A stretch of 64,000 nt of DNA, from NCBI RefSeq assembly GCF_013410115.1, contig NZ_JACCCV010000001.1:186001-250000 (forward strand), in the 5' to 3' direction. Positions 32,414 to 40,465 of this stretch are shown here, in pieces. The DNA is from Tunturiibacter gelidiferens (GTDB lineage: Bacteria > Acidobacteriota > Terriglobia > Terriglobales > Acidobacteriaceae). How positions within the stretch are numbered: the stretch's first letter is position 1; every line of letters begins with the position of its first letter. The position numbers and the translations under genes are program-made. The notes below the pieces were generated by a model. The model made no database searches, was not told where the DNA came from, and saw only the letters and a program-made list of their open reading frames with translations.

Positions 32414-33697
32414 ATGAAAAAGATACATGGCGACACAAAGAACCGGGTTCTCGGGCTATGCATGTTGATCGCGACTCTATTCGGGTCTGCCGTCGCGAAA
32501 GCCGATGCCGTATTGGACTGGAACGTGATCGCAGTGAACACAGCGGTCACGAACCGCCAGAACCCATTCGCCCAAGCACGATACGCAGCAATCGTACAAC
32601 TCGCTGTATTCGAATCCGTGAACGCCATCACGGGCGAGTATCATCCCTATCTCGGAACGATCGTAGCACCGCCAGGTGCATCCCCCGAGGCTGCAGCCAT
32701 CCAAGCTGCCTATCGCGTGCTTAGCACCTATTTTCTAGCTAGCGCCTCGACCCTCGACGCCGACCGCGCCAACTCCCTCGCGTTTATACCGGACGGTCAA
32801 GCCAAGACCGACGGCATTGCCACGGGTGAAGCCGCAGCTGTGGCCATGATCGCTCTGCGCGCAAACGACGGATCGTCGCCTCCGCAATTCAAGATACCGG
32901 GGCCGCCGGTTCCGGGGGAATGGCAAGCCACACCGAGTTGTCCAATTGTGAATGGAGTCGCTGTCGGAATTGCGTTTCAATGGCAAAACATAACTCCGTT
33001 CGGCATCTCGAGTGTTAGGGAGTATCTCCTCGACCCACCGCCAGTGCTCACGAGCCGCGAATATGCGAAAACGTACAACGAGGTGATGACGGTGGGAAGC
33101 ATCGACAGCACAGAGCGACCACAAGATCGCGCGAATGTCGCGCTCTTCTATGCCGCAGCCTCGCCAACTCAGGTGTTCAATCAGGTCGTCCAGCAGGTTG
33201 CGCAGGAGCGGTGGCATTCTCTGACCGAAAATGCTCGTGCGCTGGCCGTAATGAACATGGCTATGAATGACAGCTTGGTCGCGGCATTCTTCAACAAGTA
33301 TCACTACAATTTCTGGCGACCCGAAACAGCGATCCATGCTGGTGACACAGACGGCAATCCGAAAACCGATCCTGATCCCAGCTTTGTCCCGTTTGTCACG
33401 ACTCCATGTTTCCCGAGTTATCCCTCCAACCACGGCAGCGCGGCGAATGGCGCAGCCCAGATTCTTAAACGCATATACGGTGAAGGTGAGCATTTCATAA
33501 CGTTGTCAAATCCCGCCGTGCCCAACATTGTGTTGCAATACACCACCTTCGACCAGATCACCGACGACATCTCCGACGCACGTGTTTACGGTGGGATACA
33601 TTTTCGAACCGATCAGGTCGCAGGCGAGCGCCTGGGAAACGCGATAGGCAAGGCCGTGTACAAGAACAACCTACGTCGCATGCACGATGACGACTGA
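32414..33697 (+). CDS. Vanadium-dependent haloperoxidase / PAP2-like phosphatase
   Basis: The 427-residue protein starts at an ATG behind AGGAGG and has a signal peptide (LGLCMLIATLFGSAVAKA). All vanadate-binding residues of the family can be read: Lys295 and Arg302 in K-x6-RP (KYHYNFWRP), His340 in YPSNHGSAANG (usual PSGH, here PSNH), and Arg390, His396 and Asp400 in R-x5-H-x3-D. Vanadium haloperoxidases use peroxide to oxidise halides; acid phosphatases share the fold, so phosphatase activity is the alternative. The enzyme should act in the periplasm or outside. No partner gene follows; the divergent CadC-like regulator may control it. Confidence 0.9.
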   Translation: MKKIHGDTKNRVLGLCMLIATLFGSAVAKADAVLDWNVIAVNTAVTNRQNPFAQARYAAIVQLAVFESVNAITGEYHPYLGTIVAPPGASPEAAAIQAAYRVLSTYFLASASTLDADRANSLAFIPDGQAKTDGIATGEAAAVAMIALRANDGSSPPQFKIPGPPVPGEWQATPSCPIVNGVAVGIAFQWQNITPFGISSVREYLLDPPPVLTSREYAKTYNEVMTVGSIDSTERPQDRANVALFYAAASPTQVFNQVVQQVAQERWHSLTENARALAVMNMAMNDSLVAAFFNKYHYNFWRPETAIHAGDTDGNPKTDPDPSFVPFVTTPCFPSYPSNHGSAANGAAQILKRIYGEGEHFITLSNPAVPNIVLQYTTFDQITDDISDARVYGGIHFRTDQVAGERLGNAIGKAVYKNNLRRMHDDD

Positions 33698-34482
33698 GCG
33701 CTCAGTTCGAGAGCGATTCGCCATTCGTGTCCTGCGATAGACCACCGCATTCGATGGTAAACCGCTGAAATCGCTGCGAAACAGCCCATTACCGCTTGCA
33801 TCCCTGCCCCGGCCCACGTATACACGGGCTTTAGGCGACGAGAATCCTTTGGTAACGTCGGGCCGACTTTAAGAGCAACTCTGAAGGAGGGTTTATGCAA
33901 ATAAACCTACAGCGAGTGTCAACCGACACGCAAGAAAATGAGTTTTCATGCGCATAGTCTCTCGCGTCTCCGAAAGACCTACTCATCTCACTTTTCGGAA
34001 ACTACGATTTTGAACTTGCCACAAACCGGACTTTTCGGGAGCTAATGTCGATTCATGAAGGTCTCGGTTGTTGATGTTGGGCATCGAACCGGACATTGGT
34101 TCGAACTGAGCGAGATGCTGAATCGGCATTTTGGAATTGGGCTCGGGACTCGGGAACAACCGGTAGTCATTTCATCGCAATGCCGTGGGGACGTGAGGTG
34201 GTGGCGGTGCTGACGCTCATTCGGGCAAGGACCGTACTGCTTCCAGTTCCTGGCGCAAGGCACGAACTCGTGGCGAAGCGGAATCACGATGAGGTGCCGA
34301 AGCTAGTCGTGGAGGCATTCCGATTATTCGCTTCCGGTTCTAGATCGGTCACCGAACCTGAACAAGCGCCATGAGTGCTTTTCCGAGACACTTCCCAAAC
34401 GAGGACTTCTAGGGCGCTCAGTGGCGCGAAAGCAATCCGCACTCACTGAAGCACGGTCTGTCCCCAGAAATTGACCTTAATG
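33698..34482. other. Gap of about 785 bases, probable decayed DNA
   Basis: No convincing gene is present. A plus frame at 34096-34374 (start TTG) and an overlapping ATG frame from 34055 each look partly coding (HFELSEMLN-like start in one frame, VVAVLTLIRARTVLLPV in the other), so a frameshifted small gene is possible. A copy of the second short repeat lies at 34011-34042. Confidence 0.4.
34011..34042. repeat. GAACTTGCC short repeat, copy
   Basis: GAACTTGCCACAAACCGGAC followed by TTTTCGGGAGCT. The part CAAACCGGACTTT is identical to the copy at 29782. Confidence 0.65.
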
Positions 34483-34667
34483 CTACTCGAAGAGGGAGAT
34501 GGCGACTCGGAGATCGGCGGCCAGGCGCCTGAATAGCTCCTGTACGGTGCGGAGCGCCAGGAACTGGTCTGTGACGGCTCCGAGGCGATCATTTTTTCGA
34601 TGGCCTCAATGTCGGACGCGACAGATGCAAGCTTTTCGTTCAAGAGATCCACGGGGGCTTGTTGCAT
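34483..34667 (-). pseudogene. Frameshifted small helical protein gene
   Basis: On the minus strand an ATG at 34667 opens a helical frame (QQAPVDLLNEKLASVASDIE, AIEKMIASE) and then loses protein character. One base shift at about 34585 restores it: VTDQFLALRTVQELFRRLAA, DLRVAISLFE, stop at 34483. Joined, the two parts make a 60-residue, two-helix protein. The pattern fits a single-base deletion in a real small gene, a sequencing error, or less likely programmed frameshifting. The family is not recognised. Confidence 0.55.
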
Positions 34668-34908
34668 GGCGAACAACTACGTGTTCTTATCGAACGCTGT
34701 CCGCATTCCATAGATGGGCGTTTTTGATGAGCGGAGCATATACATGCTTTATCGCTATCGGCATTCCCATAGCTGTACGCACTCATTTTGTCGGCGCGTA
34801 GGCGTTCATGCAGTTCTCAATCGTTCCAAGATTACCATTCATCTATAGGACGTATCTCGAAGTGTCTGCTGTTCTCGTCATCGTGCCGACGAGACACCAA
34901 CCTGCTGG

Positions 34909-34941
34909 GCACACAGATCCTTCCGCGCTGGATCTGTGTGC
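34909..34941 (-). terminator. Perfect 12-bp hairpin after formaldehyde dehydrogenase
   Basis: GCACACAGATCC and GGATCTGTGTGC pair perfectly around a nine-base loop. It lies 11 bases after the stop codon of the minus-strand dehydrogenase gene. No T-run follows, so it may stabilise the mRNA end or act as a rho-assisted terminator. The surrounding 34668-34952 has no gene. Confidence 0.6.
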
Positions 34942-34952
34942 CTGGTCGGGTA

Positions 34953-36149
34953 CTAGGCTGACTTCGGGATCAAACCATGTGGATCGATCACGAACTTCTT
35001 CGCCGCCCCCTTATCGAAGTCCTTGTATCCCTGAGGAGCATCGTCGAGGCTGATGACCGTTGCATTTACGATTCTCGCGATCGGAAGCCGATCGTGGAGA
35101 ATCGCCTGCATGAGCTGCCGGTTGTATTTGAGCACGGGAGTTTGACCGGTATAGAAACGGTGCGATTTCGCCCAGCCGAGTCCGAACCTCATGCTCAGAT
35201 TCCCGGTCTTTGCTGCCTGCTCTTTAGCGCCCGGATCTTCGGTGACGTAAAGGCCAGGAATGCCGATAGAGCCAGCGGCTCGCGTGATCGTCATGAGGGA
35301 GTTGAGGACGGTTGCAGGCGCCTCTTCTCCGTGCTGGCCGTGCGACTTTGCCTCGAAGCCGACTGCGTCGATGGCCGCGTCTACTTCGGGCTTCCCCACG
35401 ATCTGGGCGATCTGATCTTCGAGAGAGGCGTCTTTGGTCAAATCGATAGGCTCGTAACCAACCGACTTGGCATGAGCCAGCCGCTCAGGGTTCATATCGC
35501 CGACCATGACGACAGCGGCACCAAGAATATAGGCCGATGCGGCTGCGGCCATGCCAACGGGACCGGCCCCGGCAACATAGACAGTTGAACCGACGCCGAC
35601 GCCTGCATTGACCGCACCGTGAAAGCCGGTAGGAAGGATATCGGTCAGCATCGTGAGATCTCTTAGCTTCTCCATGGCCTGGGCCTTATCAGGAAATGGA
35701 ATCAGATTGAAATCAGCGTAAGGCACCATGACGTATTCCGCTTGACCGCCTACCCAGCCCCCCATGTCGACGTAGCCGTATGCTCCACCGGCCCGGCCAG
35801 GATTCACATTCAGGCAGACGCCCGTCTCCTGAGCCCTACAGGTGCGACAGCGGCCGCATGCAACGTTGAACGGGACGGTGACGAGATCGCCCATCTTGAT
35901 GTACTCGACGTCGGTCCCAAGTTCTACGACTTCTCCTGTGATCTCGTGACCAAGGACCATGCCAGTCGGAGCAGTCGTCCGACCTCGGACCATATGCTGG
36001 TCGGAACCGCAGATGTTGGTGGAAACAACTTTGAGAATAACTCCATGATTGATCTTCTTACCGTTCGGATTTTCGAGCTTGGGATAGTCGATGGATTGAA
36101 TTTCGACGTGGTTCGGTCCGAGAAAGACCACTCCGCGATTGGAGGCCAT
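34953..36149 (-). CDS. fdhA: Glutathione-independent formaldehyde dehydrogenase
   Basis: The 398-residue product has the length and pattern of Pseudomonas putida formaldehyde dehydrogenase, a zinc- and NAD-dependent medium-chain dehydrogenase. Catalytic zinc ligands are Cys47 (NICGSDQHM) and His68 (VLGHEITGE), with an Asp expected near 170 (MLTDILPTGFHGAVNAG). Structural zinc is held by CGRCRTCRAQETGVC at about 98-112. The Rossmann motif is VAGAGPVGMAAA. The insert GGAYGYVDMGGWVGGQAEYV is typical of the P. putida type. The enzyme keeps NAD tightly bound and can dismutate aldehydes. The ATG at 36149 has AAGGA upstream. It is divergent from dihydroxyacetone kinase, which suggests a shared C1 or triose role. 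Confidence 0.9.
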   Translation of the reverse strand: MASNRGVVFLGPNHVEIQSIDYPKLENPNGKKINHGVILKVVSTNICGSDQHMVRGRTTAPTGMVLGHEITGEVVELGTDVEYIKMGDLVTVPFNVACGRCRTCRAQETGVCLNVNPGRAGGAYGYVDMGGWVGGQAEYVMVPYADFNLIPFPDKAQAMEKLRDLTMLTDILPTGFHGAVNAGVGVGSTVYVAGAGPVGMAAAASAYILGAAVVMVGDMNPERLAHAKSVGYEPIDLTKDASLEDQIAQIVGKPEVDAAIDAVGFEAKSHGQHGEEAPATVLNSLMTITRAAGSIGIPGLYVTEDPGAKEQAAKTGNLSMRFGLGWAKSHRFYTGQTPVLKYNRQLMQAILHDRLPIARIVNATVISLDDAPQGYKDFDKGAAKKFVIDPHGLIPKSA

Positions 36150-36558
36150 AAAGAATCCTTTTCTGCTGCTAGAGCAAGTGCGGGTTGCGTTGCGATAAGA
36201 ATTAATCCGGCGATGCTCTGCTGCGGTTGCAGCTCGACCGCCAGACACCTTAAGCTTGGATGCTTCGGGAAAGCAGATGGACCAGGAATGCCCTTACCCA
36301 AGCGAAATGGCTCGCATGCTAGGCATCCTGGCAGTCCCATATCTCAGATGCCCATATATTCCGATGTATAGTCCCGAAACAGTCCTTTGCCGGAATACAT
36401 GATGCGAACGCGAAGACCTTCGTCGACTTTGCTCATCTTGACCCAATGCCAGGCATCTAGACTTCTGAGACATCGAAGTAAAGGGTTTCGGCCTTGCTTT
36501 CTGGCGAATAGCTACTTGGGAAATAGGCCTGCGATTCACGCTGTACATTGGCTTTGTC
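36150..36558. promoter_or_regulatory. Divergent intergenic region between fdhA and dhaK
   Basis: This 409-base gap must hold the promoters of both divergent genes. No coding frame is convincing. I could not pick out a clear operator palindrome or confident -35/-10 pair. Confidence 0.5.
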
Positions 36559-38274
36559 ATGAAAAAATTCATCAACCGTCCCGAAGATGTCGTGGAAGAA
36601 ATGATGCAAGGCCTGGCCGCGCTTCACCCAAGTGCGGCCCGTTTGTTGGGGCACAAGGTTATGGTCCGAGCAGATGCGGAACGAGCCCGTGACCAACAGG
36701 TTGCTGTACTCTCTGGCGGAGGAAGCGGCCATGAACCAGCTCACGAGGGCTACATTGGCGTTGGTATGCTGAGCGCTGCTGTGGTAGGAGAAGTCTTCAC
36801 CTCGCCGAGCAGTGACTCCGTCTTCGCCGCTATCAAGGCGGTCTCCGGAGAGGGCGGTGCGCTCCTGGTTGTCAAGAACTATACCGGCGACCGGCTGAAC
36901 TTCGGTTTGGCGGCGGAGATGGTGCGTGCGGAAGGTATTTCCGTCGAAATGATCGTCGTGGATGATGACGTTGCCCTAAAGGGAACAGAGCAGGCTACGG
37001 GTGCGCGTGGTCTCGCCGGCACCATTTTCATTCACAAACTGGTGGGGGCTGCCGCGGCTGAAGGCAAGAGCCTGGCCGATTTAGCGGCAATGGGAAGAGC
37101 GGCGGTTGAGTCCCTAGCGACCATGGGCGTCTCGCTTTCCGCCGGAACTTCACCTGCAGTCGGAAAACTCAACTTTGAACTCGGCGAGCATGAGATGGAG
37201 CTTGGCCTCGGTATTCACGGAGAACGCGGCGTGAAGCGGACGCAACTGCAGACTGCGGACAAGCTGACAGAGACGCTCCTGTCCCAAATCCTCAAGCACG
37301 GAAGGTTTGGCGACGAGAAGCGCGTGGCAGTAATGGTGAACAATCTGGGCGCAACCACAGAGATGGAGCTGGCGATTGTAGCCCGCCATGCGATGCGCTT
37401 TCTCGAAAGCAACGGAATTACGGTGGAGCGAATGTATGCCGGAACATTTCTTTCATCACTTGATATGGCGGGGATCTCGATCACTGTTCTCGGTGTCAAC
37501 GATGAGTGGCTGCGCTGGCTAGATGCAGTTACTACGGCTCCCGCATGGCCCAACGAGATGAAACAACGCCCGAGACAACCCCAAGCGCAGATCGCAGCGG
37601 AGCTCGGCAGGAAGGCGAGTTCGCCGACCGGCAAGGGCGCGCAATCGGAGGCAGGCAGAATAACAAAGCAGGCCATCGAGGCTGCGTGCAAGGCGCTGTT
37701 AGGCGCAGAAGGTGAGCTTACTGAAATGGACCGCGTTACAGGTGACGGCGACCTCGGCACCAGCATGGAGCGCGCGGCCAAGGCCGTGCAAGGTGCGGTA
37801 GGTTCGTATCCTTTGGACGACGTTCCAGCCACGATTAGAGCAATAGGTCATACCCTACGGCGCGAGTTGGGTGGATCGTCAGGACCGCTCTATGGGGTGC
37901 TTTTTCTGCGTTGCGGCAGCGTCCTGGAGAAATCGGGCGCAATGGGATTGACGCAGTGGGCCGGGGCGCTCGATCAGGGCTGTCGCGCCATCAGTGAATT
38001 AGGTGGCGCGAAGCCCGGCGATCGGACCATGCTGGATGCGCTCGATCCATTCGTGATGGCTTTGAGAAAAGGGGTCGGCGGAAAGGCGTCGCGCGAGGTA
38101 ATCCTGGCCGCGGTTGAAGCAGCGGAACGCGGCGTCGAAGCGACGGCCCGAATGAAAGCCCGTCTGGGGCGGTCCAGTTATCTTGGAGATCGCGTGCTCG
38201 GCTATCCGGATCCAGGAGCGAAGGCAGTCGCCGTCTGGTTGCGTGCAGCCTCCGAAGCGCTCTTCGCACGCTAA
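36559..38274 (+). CDS. dhaK: Dihydroxyacetone kinase, ATP-dependent (DhaK-DhaL fusion)
   Basis: The 571-residue protein has an N-terminal DhaK domain (about 1-335) with VLSGGGSGHEPAHEGYIG, and His220 in LGIHGERG, which covalently binds dihydroxyacetone as a hemiaminal in the Citrobacter enzyme. A linker leads to a C-terminal DhaL nucleotide domain (about 370-571) with the magnesium-binding GDGDLGTSM and GGSSGPLYG. The fused form uses ATP directly rather than the phosphotransferase system. The product, dihydroxyacetone phosphate, enters glycolysis. Its divergent neighbour is formaldehyde dehydrogenase; a transketolase-like dihydroxyacetone synthase, which would link the two, is not in the window. 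The ATG at 36559 lies close to a second gene-free stretch with no obvious ribosome binding site. Confidence 0.92.
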   Translation: MKKFINRPEDVVEEMMQGLAALHPSAARLLGHKVMVRADAERARDQQVAVLSGGGSGHEPAHEGYIGVGMLSAAVVGEVFTSPSSDSVFAAIKAVSGEGGALLVVKNYTGDRLNFGLAAEMVRAEGISVEMIVVDDDVALKGTEQATGARGLAGTIFIHKLVGAAAAEGKSLADLAAMGRAAVESLATMGVSLSAGTSPAVGKLNFELGEHEMELGLGIHGERGVKRTQLQTADKLTETLLSQILKHGRFGDEKRVAVMVNNLGATTEMELAIVARHAMRFLESNGITVERMYAGTFLSSLDMAGISITVLGVNDEWLRWLDAVTTAPAWPNEMKQRPRQPQAQIAAELGRKASSPTGKGAQSEAGRITKQAIEAACKALLGAEGELTEMDRVTGDGDLGTSMERAAKAVQGAVGSYPLDDVPATIRAIGHTLRRELGGSSGPLYGVLFLRCGSVLEKSGAMGLTQWAGALDQGCRAISELGGAKPGDRTMLDALDPFVMALRKGVGGKASREVILAAVEAAERGVEATARMKARLGRSSYLGDRVLGYPDPGAKAVAVWLRAASEALFAR

Positions 38275-38295
38275 GCCTTAAAATCGAATCTGAGC

Positions 38296-38313
38296 GTTCG
38301 CTGCGCAGCGAAC
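38296..38313. terminator. 18-bp perfect palindrome after dhaK
   Basis: GTTCGCTGCGCAGCGAAC is a perfect palindrome 22 bases after the dhaK stop codon, in the convergent gap. It may end transcription from both sides. The short repeat GAAGTTGCCGATAAC (38319-38333) follows. Confidence 0.5.
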
Positions 38314-38318
38314 AGCTC

Positions 38319-38333
38319 GAAGTTGCCGATAAC
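38319..38333. repeat. 15-mer shared with 29405-29419
   Basis: GAAGTTGCCGATAAC, exact reverse complement of the copy at 29405, followed by GTGACTTTCGAGAAG as in the second repeat family. Confidence 0.65.
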
Positions 38334-38391
38334 GTGACTTTCGAGAAGTTTGCACTAGAACGTGATTTGCCCTAGTTTCACTACGACGTTC

Positions 38392-38994
38392 TTAGTGCGC
38401 GGGCTGATCGCCGATCGGTGAGGTAAGCGTGAACACCATAACATTAGAGTCAACGGTCCCAATCCAGAAATTTTGGGTGTACTGATGAGCAGGCGGTTGT
38501 GCTGGCGCTGGGATAAATTCTTCATTGGGATTGTGGCCCGTGTACTCTGCGGTCAACAAGTAGCGGCCGGCAGGAAGCGCCAGAGCGGCGATCTTTGGTT
38601 CGTAGGACCAATAATCCACTAGATCGATAGCCGGTAGCTCGAATGTGCCACCTTCGGGAATCGTCACGATGTAAGGCCCCAGTGTGCCAGCGACAAACAT
38701 GGGATCTCTTTTCACCAAGTGCCGCATTCGACCGCGCTCATCCGTAATCGAAAACTTGATCTCTCCTGCATACTCTTTGCCACCCACGTTCGTGCCCAAG
38801 TCAAGGATGAGCGGTCGAGCGGTCTTGTTATAGAGTTCGACCTTGAAGAGCGGTCGACCGGACTGCGCAGCCCCGTCCCGGGCGACTTCGAGTTGGAGAG
38901 CGTCCGAGGAGGCATTCTGGGCTACCGCTTGAAGGAACAGAAAGGGGCAGACAGCGAGAATCAAGGCTAGCTGGTTTTCTATGAGTAGACGCAT
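38392..38994 (-). CDS. Hypothetical secreted protein
   Basis: The protein of about 200 residues has a signal peptide ending in QAVAQ and a beta-rich domain (FKVELYNKTARPLILDLG, IKFSITDERGRMRHLV, GPYIVTIPEGGTFELPAIDL, LPAGRYLLTAEYTGHNP). The alternating strands and the LPAGRYLL ending suggest an immunoglobulin-like fold. The protein encoded at 50199 shows a comparable layout (PxxYTLRVSFG), so both may belong to a related family, but similarity is low. The ATG at 38994 has GAGGA at normal spacing. No enzyme motif is visible. Confidence 0.7.
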   Translation of the reverse strand: MRLLIENQLALILAVCPFLFLQAVAQNASSDALQLEVARDGAAQSGRPLFKVELYNKTARPLILDLGTNVGGKEYAGEIKFSITDERGRMRHLVKRDPMFVAGTLGPYIVTIPEGGTFELPAIDLVDYWSYEPKIAALALPAGRYLLTAEYTGHNPNEEFIPAPAQPPAHQYTQNFWIGTVDSNVMVFTLTSPIGDQPAH

Positions 38995-39049
38995 CACTTC
39001 CTCACTCTGTAGTTACGAATGGTAAACGGGGTTTGCGACAACTTGAACT

Positions 39050-39081
39050 GAACTTGCCGCAAAGACGACTTCCCGAGAACG
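39050..39081. repeat. GAACTTGCCGC short repeat, copy
   Basis: GAACTTGCCGCAAAGACGAC followed by TTCCCGAGAACG, a diverged member of the second family. The gap 38998-39276 holds nothing else that I can see. Confidence 0.55.
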
Positions 39082-39276
39082 ATCTACGGAAATCGGAGAG
39101 TGCCTACCGCAAGCTTGAGACAGCACTTGCGGCGACAATGTTGCACCCGGGGGTCTCGATCAAGCCCGGAATCGGGGGGACAGAGGATGTTCAGCTCTAT
39201 ACGCTTTTCACTCGGGACAGTAACCGAAGCTGTATGAGATGGAGCAATCAACCAAGCAGAGATTTGCAGCGCGATC

Positions 39277-40270
39277 TCATCGCTGAGAGATTTGCTCGGA
39301 GTACCCGCGATTTCGACATCTTCGGGCGACAGTAAACTTCGTTATCACACCTTTGATGGTGGCCGCCCTTCCCGCTAGGAAGGAAGGTGAAGAAACCTGA
39401 GTAAACTGACAGTCGAGACAGCCGTCAATTAGCGATTCCGAACGACCTAGTTGGAACGTCATCGAGCCCGCGGCAGGCGGCGGTTGCGGAGCATCAGAAG
39501 GGATCGCCTTGCCGCACTTGAGTCCTCGATCTATTGTGCACAGAGTATCCCCAACCATCGCCCACTTGTTGGTCATCGCAGAATCTTGCGGCAGTGACCA
39601 AACTTTCTCGGACTTCCCGTAGAGGTCTTCGAGCACCCCATATCGCAAGTAACATCCTTGCATTGTGCACCCGTCAAATTCAGTACTGGCACGGACGCCA
39701 TATTCCCATACCTGCCCGTCTCGAGAATGCAATACCACGGGCGCACTGTAGCCGCCGCTAGGATCATGCTCTCGCCCAAGATACTCAATGCCAAATGCCC
39801 AGTATTCTCCTTCGTGGGGTAAAAGAATACCGGCAAACGTATTCACAATATGCGTTGGAATCCAGCTCTTGCCGCCGTCGGTTGTTGAGACAATGATGTT
39901 TTCACCTTGCTCTTGATGGGCCGCTACAGCATAGTGTGTCGTGCTCAAGGCGGCTATCGACTCTATCTGCGAAACTGTCGTAGTTTGGGATCAGTCATCA
40001 TCGCGCTGATCTCCTGCCAATGCACTCCCCCGTCTGATGTCAAAGAGGCGTGCCCACCTACTTTAGCGATACCGTCATTTGGACCTGAAAACGAGAAATC
40101 ATCTATCGTAGAGCCGCCCGAATGAGAGGACCAAGTATGCCCGCCATTCGTCGTCGAAAGTACTATCCCTCCGGTTCCTGCTGCATGCCCGGTGTTTTGG
40201 TCTATGAATGCAATCTTCTAAAGAACCTCACCGTCTTGCCTCCGGCGGCGGACCATCTCAGTAATCCCGT
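39277..40270 (-). pseudogene. YCF48/BNR-repeat protein, frameshifted remnant
   Basis: Three frames on the minus strand carry pieces of one protein. A piece near 40200-40015 reads IAFIDQNTGHAAGTGG, LSTTNGGHTW and LTSDGGVHW, then stops. A shift at about 39985 leads into the 223-codon frame 39277-39948 with STTDGGKSW. Upstream, GGKTVRFF lies in another frame. The FxDxxxGxAxGxxGxxLxTxDGGxxW repeats are those of photosystem-II-stability-factor-like YCF48 or BNR propellers, which in non-photosynthetic bacteria are secreted proteins of unknown role. At least two frameshifts and no start codon make it a pseudogene. Confidence 0.75.
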
Positions 40271-40280
40271 TTTCAAGGAA
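40262..40280. repeat. 19-mer shared with 28702-28720
   Basis: Reverse complement of TTCCTTGAAAACGGGATTA. It lies at the upstream edge of the YCF48-like remnant. Confidence 0.85.
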
Positions 40281-40384
40281 TCACGTTATTGCTTCCGAGA
40301 AGCCGTCAATCTTCGAAAGCGTTCGTTTGGAAATCGGCCATAGTGTGTGATCTCTCAACTTTCGAACCGCAGCCTTCTTGCATC

Positions 40385-40403
40385 CTCATCTCACTGAGAT
40401 GAG
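40385..40403 (-). terminator. Hairpin downstream of the giant SBBP gene
   Basis: CTCATCTC and GAGATGAG pair around a three-base loop, 63 bases after the stop codon of the minus-strand gene. No T-run is present, so termination is only possible. Confidence 0.4.
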
Positions 40404-40465
40404 AGCTTCAGAGTTCAACCCGGAGCGAACGTAGTAGCTGATTGAGCGGCGTTGCCACAGAGCAA

